DNA of 64,000 bases from Bacteroidota bacterium (GCA_018222965.1 JAAEZH010000012.1:62001-126000); one strand, 5' to 3'; shown: positions 36,405 to 45,575, numbered from the stretch's first letter. Notes: generated from the letters alone by a model not told the origin. Translations and numbers: made by a program.

Positions 36405-36974
36405 TTAACTCCACTTTTTGATAAACGCTCCTTCCCCTTCAGTCATCTTGGAAAGCAAATCTTCCATACCCTCTGAAATAGAAAAGAGGGTGGTATTCTC
36501 TGTACGTAAAAAACCGGCTTCCACCATTTGACTTACGTGTGCAGCAAGGTGGGTATAATAACCATTCCAATTTAAGAGACCAATGGGTTTGTTGTGGAGA
36601 TGGAGTTGTTTCCAGGTAAGGATTTCGAAGAATTCGTCCAGCGTACCAAAACCGCCGGGAAGCACGATAAAGCCATCGGCACGGTCTGCCATAATCGCTT
36701 TGCGTTCGTGCATATTATCGGTTACGACCAATTCGCTGAGGCCGGTATGGCAGACTTCCCATCCTTTCAAAAATTCAGGGATTACACCGAAGACTTTGCC
36801 GTTGGCTTCGAGTGCAGCATCGGCCAATTCGCCCATGAGACCAACATTTCCGGCACCGTAAACGATTTCGATGTTTTTAGATGCGAGGAAAGTACCCAGC
36901 TGTCGGGTTTTGGCAGCATAGTCCGGGTCATTCCCGGTGGAGGAGCCGCAGAAAACGGCAATAGATTTCAACAT
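36405..36974 (-). CDS. LOG family protein (nucleotide 5'-monophosphate phosphoribohydrolase)
   Basis: A 189-aa Rossmann-fold LOG protein. It begins MLKSIAVFCGSSTGND and contains the phosphate-binding VLPGGFGTLDEFFEILTW (PGGxGTxxE), the hallmark of LOG/YgdH-like enzymes that release the base from nucleoside monophosphates, including cytokinin ribotides. The start is taken at 36974 because a TATCTTTG box (36992-36999) lies inside the longer frame. It is cytoplasmic and sits 42 bases downstream of a 67-aa peptide gene on the same strand. Confidence 0.9.
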   Translation of the reverse strand: MLKSIAVFCGSSTGNDPDYAAKTRQLGTFLASKNIEIVYGAGNVGLMGELADAALEANGKVFGVIPEFLKGWEVCHTGLSELVVTDNMHERKAIMADRADGFIVLPGGFGTLDEFFEILTWKQLHLHNKPIGLLNWNGYYTHLAAHVSQMVEAGFLRTENTTLFSISEGMEDLLSKMTEGEGAFIKKWS

Positions 36975-36991
36975 GGCGGATGGATTTGTCG

Positions 36992-36999
36992 CAAAGATA
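36992..36999 (-). promoter_or_regulatory. Putative -7 box of the LOG gene
   Basis: TATCTTTG on the minus strand is an exact TAnnTTTG match, 17 bases before the ATG at 36974. It would give a leader of about ten bases and a transcript separate from the upstream peptide gene. Confidence 0.45.
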
Positions 37000-37016
37000 G
37001 TATCCATCCTGAAGAA

Positions 37017-37220
37017 TCAGGCCATTCCCTTTTTGTACAACTTGCTTTCCAGTGCCAGCAATCGGGGAGTATCGACATAAACACCTCTGCGACGCAATGC
37101 TTCTATAGGGTTTTCCAATGCCTTTCGGCGAAAGGTGCTATCGGATTTCAGCGCAGCCACGATCTGCGTTGTCTGGCTCTTTAATTGCTCCACGGAATGT
37201 TTAGCTTGAAAGGTCATCAT
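37017..37220 (-). CDS. 67-aa peptide resembling an NHLP/nitrile-hydratase-type leader
   Basis: A 67-aa protein with no signal peptide. The middle, VAALKSDSTFRRKALENPIE followed by ALRRRGV, matches the pattern of nitrile-hydratase-like leader peptides (LxxDpxFRxxLLxxPxxALxxxG) that precede RiPP cores. What follows (YVDTPRLLALESKLYKKGMA) has no Gly-Gly cleavage site and few Cys, Ser or Thr, and no modification or export genes are near. It may be a stand-alone protein that shares the fold. It ends 42 bases before the LOG gene. Two starts (37220, 37217) are equivalent. Confidence 0.55.
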   Translation of the reverse strand: MMTFQAKHSVEQLKSQTTQIVAALKSDSTFRRKALENPIEALRRRGVYVDTPRLLALESKLYKKGMA

Positions 37221-37348
37221 TAGTATAATTGGTAATTGGGATAATTGTTTTTTTATACCCCGGCAATGTAAAAGGTTACCAGCCCACCCGGATATTTTCA
37301 GGTTTTCATCCTGCTTCCTCTATCAGGAGAAACCATTCGCGAAAGCGC

Positions 37349-37385
37349 AAAAAAAAAGCGGGTAGATCACACTGGACCTGCCCGC
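37349..37385 (-). terminator. Terminator-like hairpin (second of a tandem pair)
   Basis: On the minus strand an eight-base stem (GCGGGCAG with CTACCCGC, one wobble) is followed by nine T. It lies upstream of the 67-aa peptide gene and about 85 bases downstream of the first hairpin (37466-37498). Confidence 0.65.
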
Positions 37386-37465
37386 TGTATATGAACGTTG
37401 TACGTTATTCTTATGTAGTTGATCCATGGACAAACGGGTAAATGAATGCCAGAAACAAAAGAGGT

Positions 37466-37498
37466 AAAAAACCCGGACCTGACACTGGTGAGTCCGGG
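37466..37498 (-). terminator. Terminator after the LytTR gene (first of a tandem pair)
   Basis: CCCGGAC pairs with GTCCGGG around a 13-base loop, followed on the minus strand by six T, about 100 bases after the LytTR gene stop. The gene-free stretch 37221-37600 consists of this pair, a short interval between them, and nothing else recognised. Confidence 0.7.
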
Positions 37499-37600
37499 CG
37501 GAATTGACAAAACACGATAAACTTACACCGACATCGGCAGGGTTTATATCAAAGATTGCTACTGTATCGTCTATTATAAGATCGGCAAGAATGCCGGCTC

Positions 37601-38095
37601 TTACCTTGATCCTGTAACCAGTGGTTCATTATCTGTAACCAACTCCTGCTGTCTGGACTTCTCCCCTTCGTGTAGGCAAATCACCTTATTACAAAGGGCC
37701 CTACGAAATGAATCTCTGTATTTCTTACCCACCGAAACAAAGCAATAGCCGCCTACTTTTCGGTTTAAATACAGGAAATCCCAGGATTGGTCCACGCCTT
37801 TTACATAACGCAGATTGATCAGTTCGCCGCGGGAGACACGGACCAGATCCGGATGTTTCTCCAGTTGCCGGGCCGTTTTATTTATGCCGTGATATTTCTG
37901 CAATAGCTCGGTACCGTCATCGAGGAAAAAGCGGCAATGGCGCATTTCTGCCCGCACAGAAATCAACCTTCGCACCGGAATGATTCGCCAGCGATCTGCT
38001 TCTGCATCAAAGAGCAGGAATTGATTTCGTTTTGGTTCTTGATAATGGTCTAGGGGAATGACTTCCCTTTTCTGTTTTAAATTGCTACTAAACAT
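37601..38095 (-). CDS. LytTR DNA-binding domain protein (no receiver)
   Basis: A 164-aa protein whose C-terminal ~95 residues are a LytTR domain (MRHCRFFLDDGTELLQKYHG, LVRVSRGELINLRYVKGVD). The N-terminal ~60 residues are not a receiver, so control may come by interaction or expression. It lies 71 bases downstream of the propeller kinase on the same strand and closes a four-gene signalling cluster. The domain end GKKYRDSFRRAL is typical. A two-terminator region follows. Confidence 0.85.
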   Translation of the reverse strand: MFSSNLKQKREVIPLDHYQEPKRNQFLLFDAEADRWRIIPVRRLISVRAEMRHCRFFLDDGTELLQKYHGINKTARQLEKHPDLVRVSRGELINLRYVKGVDQSWDFLYLNRKVGGYCFVSVGKKYRDSFRRALCNKVICLHEGEKSRQQELVTDNEPLVTGSR

Positions 38096-38166
38096 GACTC
38101 TGGATTTGGGGCAAAGTCTGATGAAGCTTCCATAATTGGTCGCATGACCAGGCCTTGGTGTTATAA

Positions 38167-41100
38167 CTAAATGTCCTTTATCAGCTGAAGGGGCTCTGTC
38201 AGGTATACGGTTGTTCCTTTATCGGGAACCGATTCCCAATTTATTGCGCCCCCTTCCGGATGGACTCTTTTTCTAATATTTTGCAAGCCGTTTGCGTCGG
38301 GCCTAACGGGGCTTTCAGACATGCCTATTCCATTGTCTGAAATGGTAATGGTAAAGGCATCCGGATTTAAATCAACCTGTACCCGGACCTTCGTTGCCTG
38401 GGCGTGTTTCACGACATTGTGTAAAACCTCCTTGAAGACCAACAATACATTGCGCCTTCTTTCACCATTGATCCTGACAGCCGGAATATCTTTAGGCAAC
38501 TCAAATTCACATTCCAGTTTGTTATCACCTAAAAAGCTAACGGCATATCTCCTGAGAAAACGGAGCAGGTTGTCCAACTCATCGTTTTCAGTATTTAATG
38601 CCCAGATGATGTCGCGCATACGCTCTACCAGACCGGATGACAGACTGGCAATCCTTTTAATTTGTTCTTTCTTTTCCTGATCGGATTCATCAACGCCCAT
38701 CTCATCACTCAAAAACCGGATTACGGATAATCCGCCGCCCAAATCATCGTGCAATTCGCCCGCAATGCGATTCCGCTCGCTCTGGAGAGCAGCTTGTCTT
38801 TGGATGATCACTTCTTTTTCTCGCAGCTTTCGCTGAAGGATGGACCGAATGACAGCGAAGATGGTCCCCAGGACAACAACTACGCTTAACAGCTTAAACC
38901 ACCAGGTTTTGTAAAACGGAGGTTTGATGAGAATATTCAGACTGCGCAGGTCACTTTCAATACCGCCGGCACTAATGGCCTGATACTCGAGATGGAAAGT
39001 CCCCGGAGGAATTTTGGTAAACCGGGCAATTCCGCCGTTTTGAACGTGAACCCAGTTATCATCATAGCCCTTTAAACGGTATTTGACCTGAGAATCAACT
39101 GCCAGATAGTTGGTGATTGCCCGGATATCAAAGGTCAGGGTATTCTGATGGTACGGAAGTTCGATGCCTGCAACTTCACCAATAACAGTATCTCCTCTGT
39201 ACAGCCCTTGTGGCAATTCCAAATCCAAAATTGTTGGAATTGGTGCAAAAGGATAGGGTTTTAGGTCCGGGGGATTAAATACGTGCAGGCCGCGGGAGGT
39301 ACCCAGCCACATCTCATCTTTTTCATCATCGTAATAAGCCGCAAAAAAACTGTATTGCTCGCCGGGCAGTCCGTCTTCTTTCCAAAACCGCAACAGCTTC
39401 TCCTCTGATGTTTTGTACAACCACAAGCCTTTATTGGAGGTCATCCAGATATCTCCTCTTTTGTCGGGAACCATGGAGTAAACCGCAACGCCAATCAATG
39501 GATCAAATACCGCCGGAGCTGATCGCAAAACAAAGGAATCAACGCCGATCTCATATTCAACGACCTTTACCCCCTCGGAAGTTGCCAGCCAGGCTTTTCG
39601 TGTACCCGGTACTTCTCTGACTCCAAACAACTGCGCATCAATTTTTAGGATTTGGTCAATATGTATATCAGGTTTATTGGCGTTACATACCAATACTTCA
39701 CGGCCATTTCTGGCGATATAAATTCGACCGGATAGTCCGCTAAATAAATGCGTAAGTTGTAAGCCTTCAAAACCTTCAAATGTTTGATGGCTTTTTAACT
39801 CCGGTTGACCAGAGGTAAATACAACCTTAAATATGCCTGCACTACTCGTAACCAGAATTTCGCCGGAAGGCGCTTCAAGACCATGTAAAAAGTAGAGACT
39901 GGAAGGCTCCTTCACTTTGATCCAGGATTTCCCACCATCCATTGAGTAATAAACCGCTGCGCGGCAAATTGCCCAAACTCGATTTTGAGAATCCAAAAAG
40001 CTGTGCATCAGATCCCCTGAAGTAATCGGCAATTTTTTTACATCTGCCAAAGTAGTTCCTGAAGCTGTTCGTTCATACCGATACAGACCAAACTTATCAG
40101 TACCAACCAACAGGCTGCCTGTATCTTTTTCCTCCACTATCGAGCTTACCCCCGATGAAGCCGCCAGTCCGGGAAGTTGCGGACCAGGATTGGATTTTGG
40201 GATTAAGCGTTTGTAGTATACTCCTTTTGAGGCAGTGGTCATCCAAAAGATCTCATCGTCATTCAGCAGACTTGTTTTTGAAAAAAACGTTCCCTTTTCA
40301 CTCCCGGTAATCTTTTTAAACTCCTCGGTACGGGTATCGAAAAGGAATACGCCGTCTCCTTCAGCCGAGCATAATATATTCCCATCTGAAACCTGACTTA
40401 TTTGAAACAGGCTGAATCGTTCTGTTCCTTCCGGTAAATATGTCCCTGTGATCGAATCCTGTTTTAAATTAAACCGGAGCAACTTTGCGCCTGCTGCCAG
40501 CCAGGCAACAGAATCATTCTCTAAGACAGCCGCACTGATGCTTTGTCCCAAAAGCTCATTGCTTGTTTTGACCCATTTTTTCTTCTTATCAGCTTCTATT
40601 AATTCAAAGTAATCAATACCCGCTCCATACATCCACTTGCAGGACACGAACGCCTGTATGCTGCCCGGCTCATCCAATTTGCAACCAAAACGAGCGCCAT
40701 CGGTCTTATCCAAAAACGTTTGTTCTCCGGAAAAGAGGTCATACTCATAAACACGATCACCTGCCAGCAGATACATCAGGTTTTTATTCCTTTCCAGGTG
40801 AATGATATTATATCCGTCGGTTAATTCTTTACCATTTTCAATCAATCGGTACTTTTCAAAACGACCACTTTTATGGTTATAGCAAACCAACCAGCTCAGG
40901 GTACCAAACCAAACATTCCCTTCTCCATCCTCAAAAAAGGGAGATTGAACGGCTTGTTCGGGCAATTGGCCCTCCAGCGGTCCGGGAGTAAAATTTTTTA
41001 CTTCCAACCCGTCAAAGCGATACAGTCCGAAATACGAACCAATCCAGATGAAGCCCCGACTGTCCTTAAACACAAAGGAATTGTGTTCCTCGGTCAGGCC

Positions 41101-41232
41101 CTGTTCTTCCCCCAGGTGCTCGAATCCGGAAAGAGGAGACTGTGCTGAGACTCCAAAATGCAGCAGCATTCCGAAGAGTACACACAGTCTCATCACCGAT
41201 TTTACAGTTCGATATGTATTAAGGAGAAACAT
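38167..41232 (-). CDS. Propeller-type sensor histidine kinase (HisKA_3)
   Basis: A 1021-aa kinase. After the signal (LCVLFGMLLHFGVSAQ), a large periplasmic region holds two seven-bladed propellers of reg_prop type (GFIWIGSYFGLYRFDG, WLATSEGVKVVEY, DEMWLGTSRGLHVFNPP) and a Y_Y_Y module (QVKYRLKGYDDNWVHVQNGG). One helix (about 785-805) leads to a HisKA_3 domain (ERNRIAGELHDDLGGGLSVI, His near 827) and an ATPase (SDNGIGM). There is no receiver or AraC domain, unlike HTCS hybrids. The NarL-type regulator in the same cluster is the natural partner. The ligand is unknown; polysaccharide products are usual for such propellers. Confidence 0.92.
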   Translation of the reverse strand: MFLLNTYRTVKSVMRLCVLFGMLLHFGVSAQSPLSGFEHLGEEQGLTEEHNSFVFKDSRGFIWIGSYFGLYRFDGLEVKNFTPGPLEGQLPEQAVQSPFFEDGEGNVWFGTLSWLVCYNHKSGRFEKYRLIENGKELTDGYNIIHLERNKNLMYLLAGDRVYEYDLFSGEQTFLDKTDGARFGCKLDEPGSIQAFVSCKWMYGAGIDYFELIEADKKKKWVKTSNELLGQSISAAVLENDSVAWLAAGAKLLRFNLKQDSITGTYLPEGTERFSLFQISQVSDGNILCSAEGDGVFLFDTRTEEFKKITGSEKGTFFSKTSLLNDDEIFWMTTASKGVYYKRLIPKSNPGPQLPGLAASSGVSSIVEEKDTGSLLVGTDKFGLYRYERTASGTTLADVKKLPITSGDLMHSFLDSQNRVWAICRAAVYYSMDGGKSWIKVKEPSSLYFLHGLEAPSGEILVTSSAGIFKVVFTSGQPELKSHQTFEGFEGLQLTHLFSGLSGRIYIARNGREVLVCNANKPDIHIDQILKIDAQLFGVREVPGTRKAWLATSEGVKVVEYEIGVDSFVLRSAPAVFDPLIGVAVYSMVPDKRGDIWMTSNKGLWLYKTSEEKLLRFWKEDGLPGEQYSFFAAYYDDEKDEMWLGTSRGLHVFNPPDLKPYPFAPIPTILDLELPQGLYRGDTVIGEVAGIELPYHQNTLTFDIRAITNYLAVDSQVKYRLKGYDDNWVHVQNGGIARFTKIPPGTFHLEYQAISAGGIESDLRSLNILIKPPFYKTWWFKLLSVVVVLGTIFAVIRSILQRKLREKEVIIQRQAALQSERNRIAGELHDDLGGGLSVIRFLSDEMGVDESDQEKKEQIKRIASLSSGLVERMRDIIWALNTENDELDNLLRFLRRYAVSFLGDNKLECEFELPKDIPAVRINGERRRNVLLVFKEVLHNVVKHAQATKVRVQVDLNPDAFTITISDNGIGMSESPVRPDANGLQNIRKRVHPEGGAINWESVPDKGTTVYLTEPLQLIKDI

Positions 41233-41237
41233 ATGGT

Positions 41238-42773
41238 TTAGCCTTCGCTTATATCAACCGATACGACAAATGCATTCGGAGGCAATTTTCCTCCATTCAA
41301 TTCGGTAAGCAGCGCCTTATCCGGATCGATCTTATTGATAAATCTCCGAAGATCTTCAGCCGCTCTGTTTTCCCGAAGATCTTCCCGAAGTACATTCAGG
41401 GACTCTGCGGTTTTTAGGATTTGCTTGAGGTTGTGCCTTTCCGGTTCATCCTTAAACATATCTTTGATTAGATTTTCGACAGAATCCTTTTCATTTGTTA
41501 ATTGCTTTAGTGCATTCAGGCTGTGATCAGAAGACAACGCGGCTCGAAGTTCCATGAGCAATGCATTCTGTTCGAGAATTTCACTGATCGCTTTCACTAC
41601 ATTCTGCGATTGCAGTTGATCCTCCAACTTACCCAGAAGGTTTAGGTCTTTCAGGATTTTCCTCAATTTTCTCTCTCCCCCTTCTTCCCGAATCAACGCC
41701 AGCATTTTCTGATTTACATCTGAATTTTGGATAGTGTCCTGAAGCTTTTTGGTCCCTAATAGAGCAGCGCGGATCTTGTTCTGTTTTTTGATCTTCAAAT
41801 ATTTTTCCCGCTCCTCAATCGTGGCATCGCGCAAAACGGTAGCCCGGAAATACGTCTTCATCGTACGTACAAAAAGCGATTTCCCCCTTCTGCTACCATC
41901 CGGACGTTTAGCAAACAGAAAATCAACTGCCTCGGCAATACCCAGGGCAATCTTATACAATCCGGTAAGTATGCCGCCTTTATATTTGAGGAATCCTCCC
42001 AGAGATGTTTCCCCGGTACTTTCTTCAATCGCTAAAGAGTCAGGCTCCTCAGGTACTACGCCCCAAAACGGCGGACAAGGAACTCCAAGAAGTACATGAG
42101 GCGGATTGTCTGCAATCGCTGCTCCTGAGCGGGTGCTCATTCGGCCCGAGCCGTCAATTTCGGCGTCCACATAATCATCAATACAAGCTCCTGTGCGGGC
42201 TCCTGCTATGCCCATTTCAGCCTTAAGCGTAAGGGCATTATTGTAAACAGCTGAGCTAAAATGTATCCGGCCGAGATTTGCCAGGGCACCGGAAATGTAG
42301 ATCCCTTCATTATCCTGACACTGCATGGATAAGGTACTGGCCTCGAAAAAGGCAAAATCCATCGTATCTCCTATATCGTAAAACAGATCGCTAAGAAGGG
42401 TGGTATCAGGCATTTCATCCAATTGCAAACAAGCAACACCATCCCGGGCAGGGTACAGGCTCCTATACCATTTTATGACTCCTGAAGTTTCAGCAGCATT
42501 AATAAAAGCAGGAGGGCGCACTTCCACATAAAGCAGGTCAACCCGATAATCGAGCGTAAATGTGTCAGGCGGAATTTTTGCGAAGGCTTTCCAAATCGTA
42601 AAATGACTTGGGTATTCGGGGTTTTGGCAAAACAACAGGCCGATGATATCATAATCATCAATATCCGTATCTGCCGGTAGTATGCTGAAAGTTGGGTCGA
42701 CAGCTTGAAAATCAGGAACATGAATCAGTTGCCGGATGTAGTTGGAGCGGTGAAATAATAGTAAATCATTCAT
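41238..42773 (-). CDS. Unknown 511-aa protein between a response regulator and its kinase
   Basis: I do not recognise a family. Residues 1-130 form an apparent globular domain. Residues about 165-235 are low-complexity-like with Gly/Ala (GIAGARTGACIDDYVDAE, STRSGAAIADNPP). From about 250 the protein is almost wholly helical, with a possible amphipathic or membrane-near helix (GILTGLYKIALGIAEAVDFLF) and a long coiled-coil-prone tail (about 320-480: LRKILKDLNLLGKLEDQLQ, LKQILKTAESLNVLREDL). There is no signal peptide. It ends five bases before the kinase start and follows the NarL regulator by 118 bases, so it is likely in the same operon and may be an output or adaptor of that pathway. Confidence 0.7.
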   Translation of the reverse strand: MNDLLLFHRSNYIRQLIHVPDFQAVDPTFSILPADTDIDDYDIIGLLFCQNPEYPSHFTIWKAFAKIPPDTFTLDYRVDLLYVEVRPPAFINAAETSGVIKWYRSLYPARDGVACLQLDEMPDTTLLSDLFYDIGDTMDFAFFEASTLSMQCQDNEGIYISGALANLGRIHFSSAVYNNALTLKAEMGIAGARTGACIDDYVDAEIDGSGRMSTRSGAAIADNPPHVLLGVPCPPFWGVVPEEPDSLAIEESTGETSLGGFLKYKGGILTGLYKIALGIAEAVDFLFAKRPDGSRRGKSLFVRTMKTYFRATVLRDATIEEREKYLKIKKQNKIRAALLGTKKLQDTIQNSDVNQKMLALIREEGGERKLRKILKDLNLLGKLEDQLQSQNVVKAISEILEQNALLMELRAALSSDHSLNALKQLTNEKDSVENLIKDMFKDEPERHNLKQILKTAESLNVLREDLRENRAAEDLRRFINKIDPDKALLTELNGGKLPPNAFVVSVDISEG

Positions 42774-42891
42774 GGTAGCTGAATTAAGGTTTAGGTAATC
42801 TGGATTCAGGGCATACGTCTATCCGGTCCTTCCGGACTTTCTTGTTTATTATTGGCTGGTAAGCGGGTAATTTTTCTGTGTTCTGATGGGA

Positions 42892-43524
42892 TTAGTTGCG
42901 ACCTAAATACTTATTGACCGCCTCAACAGCATTGTTAACCTGCAACTTTTTATATATCCGGTGAATGGTCTGACGCACGGTACCTACCACGACCGGTGGC
43001 TGCAAGGAATCTGCGATTTCCTTATACAACAAGCCTTTTGATAGCAACTGGAGAATCTCGTTTTCGCGCTCACTTAATTTTTCAACCAGCTTATCTTTTT
43101 TTCGCTCATGGCGAAAACTCTGAAGTACTTTACGGGCAATTTCCATTGTCATGGGAGATCCCCCGTTTCGTACTTCCCGGATGGCATCCAGAATATCCAG
43201 ATGAGAATCATTTTTTAAGACATAGCCGCTGGCTCCGGCCTGAAGGGCCTCGAATATTTTCCCGTCTTCCATGAAGACCGTAAACATGACAAATTCAATA
43301 TCCGGTGATTGCTGCAGAATACGGACCATCGCTTCGATGCCAGACATTCCCGGCAGGCCAATATCCATTAAAACTACATCCGGTTGGGATTCAATGATGC
43401 CGGAAACGGCCTTCTCCCCGCTTTCATAAGCATTGAGACAGAGAAGGTCGTCGGCAGCATTGATCCGTCGTTCTTGAATTTCCCGAATCTCCTTTTGGTC
43501 TTCTACAACTACTACTCGGATCAT
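42892..43524 (-). CDS. NarL/LuxR-family response regulator
   Basis: A 210-aa regulator. The receiver (1-120) has the VVEDQ pocket and D54 (VLMDIGLPGMSG), then GASGYVLKND with the conserved Lys. The LuxR-type HTH (about 146-208) reads LSERENEILQLLSKGLLYKE and then a recognition helix around VGTVRQTIHRIYKKL. It probably receives phosphate from the HisKA_3 kinase two genes downstream. It is the first gene of the minus-strand cluster. The 220-base gap to the acyl-CoA dehydrogenase gene holds two dyad sites that could serve either direction. Confidence 0.93.
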   Translation of the reverse strand: MIRVVVVEDQKEIREIQERRINAADDLLCLNAYESGEKAVSGIIESQPDVVLMDIGLPGMSGIEAMVRILQQSPDIEFVMFTVFMEDGKIFEALQAGASGYVLKNDSHLDILDAIREVRNGGSPMTMEIARKVLQSFRHERKKDKLVEKLSERENEILQLLSKGLLYKEIADSLQPPVVVGTVRQTIHRIYKKLQVNNAVEAVNKYLGRN

Positions 43525-43642
43525 GACGGGTTTTTTGGGGTTATTAATACCGGAAGATTATTAGGCTTCCGCTCTTGTATCCAAAAATACAAAACCCCAA
43601 TAGGCTTAACAATATAACTATTGTTGACAAAATGTGCTTTTC

Positions 43643-43723
43643 AGCGAATTTTCGCTAAAAATCCGGGCAAATACTTTACTTTTTGATCAAAGGCGGTTAT
43701 TTTTGTTAGCGAAAATTCGCTAA
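43643..43723. promoter_or_regulatory. Paired dyad operators upstream of the acyl-CoA dehydrogenase
   Basis: Two palindromes share the half site AGCGAA: 43643-43656 (AGCGAATTTTCGCT, perfect) and 43706-43723 (TTAGCGAAAATTCGCTAA, arms of eight). A third dyad TTTGATCAAA is at 43683-43692. A TATTTTTG box (43698-43705) abuts the second dyad. The layout fits a repressor, perhaps of the TetR/acyl-CoA-sensing type, acting on the dehydrogenase promoter. Similar half sites flank 6992-7033. Confidence 0.6.
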
Positions 43724-43744
43724 TACCTTCAAACAGTTCCAGAT

Positions 43745-45544
43745 ATGTCCGATACAATTGTCAAAACCAAGCCCCTGAAAGGCGGGGAATTCCTGGTAAA
43801 AGAGACCACTCCCGAGGCCACATTTATTCCGGAGGAGATGCATGAAGAGCAACGCATGATCCACTCCATGGTGCAGGATTTCATGCAAAACGTCATTTTC
43901 CCCAATGCCGAAAAGATCGAAAAGCAGGAAAATGATATTGCTGCCACGATCCTGGAACAGTCTGCCGAACTGGGACTCCTGGGCACCCACATGCCCGAAG
44001 CGTACGGAGGTATGGCTCTCGACACCAACACGAATACCATCATTTGTGATGTGCTCGGTCCTGCAGGAGCCTGGACGGTTACCTATGCGGCACACACAGG
44101 TATTGGCATGCTCCCCATCCTCTATTTCGGAACCGATGAACAAAAACAAAAATACCTCCCAAGGCTTATCAGCGGCGAACTAAAAGCCTGCTACTGCCTG
44201 ACAGAACCATCCAGTGGTTCGGATGCCCTGGCTGCCAAATCACGGGCAGACCTGAGTGAAGATGGCAAACACTACATCCTCAACGGACAAAAAATGTGGA
44301 TCACCAATTCCGGATTCGCAGATATCTTTATCGTTTTTGCCCAGGTCGATGGAGATAAGTTTACCGGATTTATTGTCGAGGGACCGGCCGAGGGGCTCAG
44401 TCTAGGTGCTGAAGAGCACAAACTTGGTATCAAGGGTTCTTCAACCCGACAGGTGTTTTTTGAGAATCTCAAAGTACCTAAGGAAAATGTACTGGGAGAA
44501 ATTGGAAAAGGGCACCTCATCGCCTTTAATGCTTTAAACACAGGTCGATTCAAACTTTGTGCCCTTTGCGTCGGCGGAGCAAAAGAAAGCCACAATACGG
44601 CTGTTGCTTATGCCAAAGAGCGTATACAGTTTAATGTACCCATCGCAAAATTTGGCGCCATTCAGCACAAGCTGGCAGAACAGGCCATTCAAATTTTTGC
44701 TTCTGAAAGTGCTTTGTACCGAACCAGCCAATTGATTCAACAGAAAGCCCAAAGTCTCAAAGAAGAAGGCGTATCATTCGCGGAAGCGAAATTAAAAGCG
44801 GCTGAAGAGTATGCCATCGAATGCGCTATACTGAAAGTAGTGGGATCGGAAGCCCTCGATTTTGTTGTAGACGAAACCTTACAGGTGCATGGCGGGATGG
44901 GGTATTCTGAAGAAGGAACAGCTGCCAGAGCGTACCGGGATGCTCGGATAAATAGAATTTACGAAGGCACCAACGAGATTAACCGTCTGCTCACCATAGA
45001 CATGCTGTTTAAACGCGCCCTGAAAGGTGCCATCGATATCACGGGACCAGCCTGGGAAGTGCAGAAAGAATTGGCATCCATGCCTTCCTTCGACAAACCC
45101 GAAGGACCGTTTGCTGAGGAATACAAAGCTGTGAAAGAGTTTAAAAAAGCCGTCTTGATGACTGCAGGTGCTGCAGCAAAAATGCAAATGGAAGGGCAGT
45201 TAAATCTGAAAGAAGAGCAAATGATCGTGATGAATGTAGCCGACATGTTGATCGACTGCTTCGTTGCCGAATCGACATTGCTACGTGTGCACAAGCTTCA
45301 GGAAATGGATACAAAAGCTCCGAAAGAAATTTATGAGGCCATACTGAAAGTGGTGATCAGTGATGCCACTGCCAAGATCCATAAAAATGGTACCGATGCA
45401 CTCGCCTCCTTTGCCGAAGGCGATTTGCTGCGCACTATGCTGATGGGACTTAAACGATTCACGAAATATCCGGCAGTCAATGTGCGTAATGCTCGCCGCA
45501 ACATTGCAGCATACGTCATCGAAAACGACGGTTATAAGTTTTGA
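43745..45544 (+). CDS. Acyl-CoA dehydrogenase (long-chain, ~600-aa type)
   Basis: A 599-aa FAD enzyme of fatty-acid beta-oxidation. The N-terminal half has CYCLTEPSSGSDALAAKSRA and KMWITNSGFADIFIVFAQ (flavin and substrate contacts). The C-terminal half has QVHGGMGYSEEGTAARAYRD and IYEGTNEINRLL, in which the catalytic Glu position is conserved. The ~170-residue C-terminal extension is typical of VLCAD-like bacterial enzymes. Two dyad operators upstream suggest repression relieved by acyl-CoA, which is inference. A strong terminator follows. Confidence 0.93.
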   Translation: MSDTIVKTKPLKGGEFLVKETTPEATFIPEEMHEEQRMIHSMVQDFMQNVIFPNAEKIEKQENDIAATILEQSAELGLLGTHMPEAYGGMALDTNTNTIICDVLGPAGAWTVTYAAHTGIGMLPILYFGTDEQKQKYLPRLISGELKACYCLTEPSSGSDALAAKSRADLSEDGKHYILNGQKMWITNSGFADIFIVFAQVDGDKFTGFIVEGPAEGLSLGAEEHKLGIKGSSTRQVFFENLKVPKENVLGEIGKGHLIAFNALNTGRFKLCALCVGGAKESHNTAVAYAKERIQFNVPIAKFGAIQHKLAEQAIQIFASESALYRTSQLIQQKAQSLKEEGVSFAEAKLKAAEEYAIECAILKVVGSEALDFVVDETLQVHGGMGYSEEGTAARAYRDARINRIYEGTNEINRLLTIDMLFKRALKGAIDITGPAWEVQKELASMPSFDKPEGPFAEEYKAVKEFKKAVLMTAGAAAKMQMEGQLNLKEEQMIVMNVADMLIDCFVAESTLLRVHKLQEMDTKAPKEIYEAILKVVISDATAKIHKNGTDALASFAEGDLLRTMLMGLKRFTKYPAVNVRNARRNIAAYVIENDGYKF

Positions 45545-45575
45545 GAAATAGTATTTGAAACGAATAATACCAGAG

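Noticed and set aside
37386-37465. 34-codon frame between the tandem terminators
   Set aside because: It reads into the second terminator and the codons show no conserved pattern; too weak to call.
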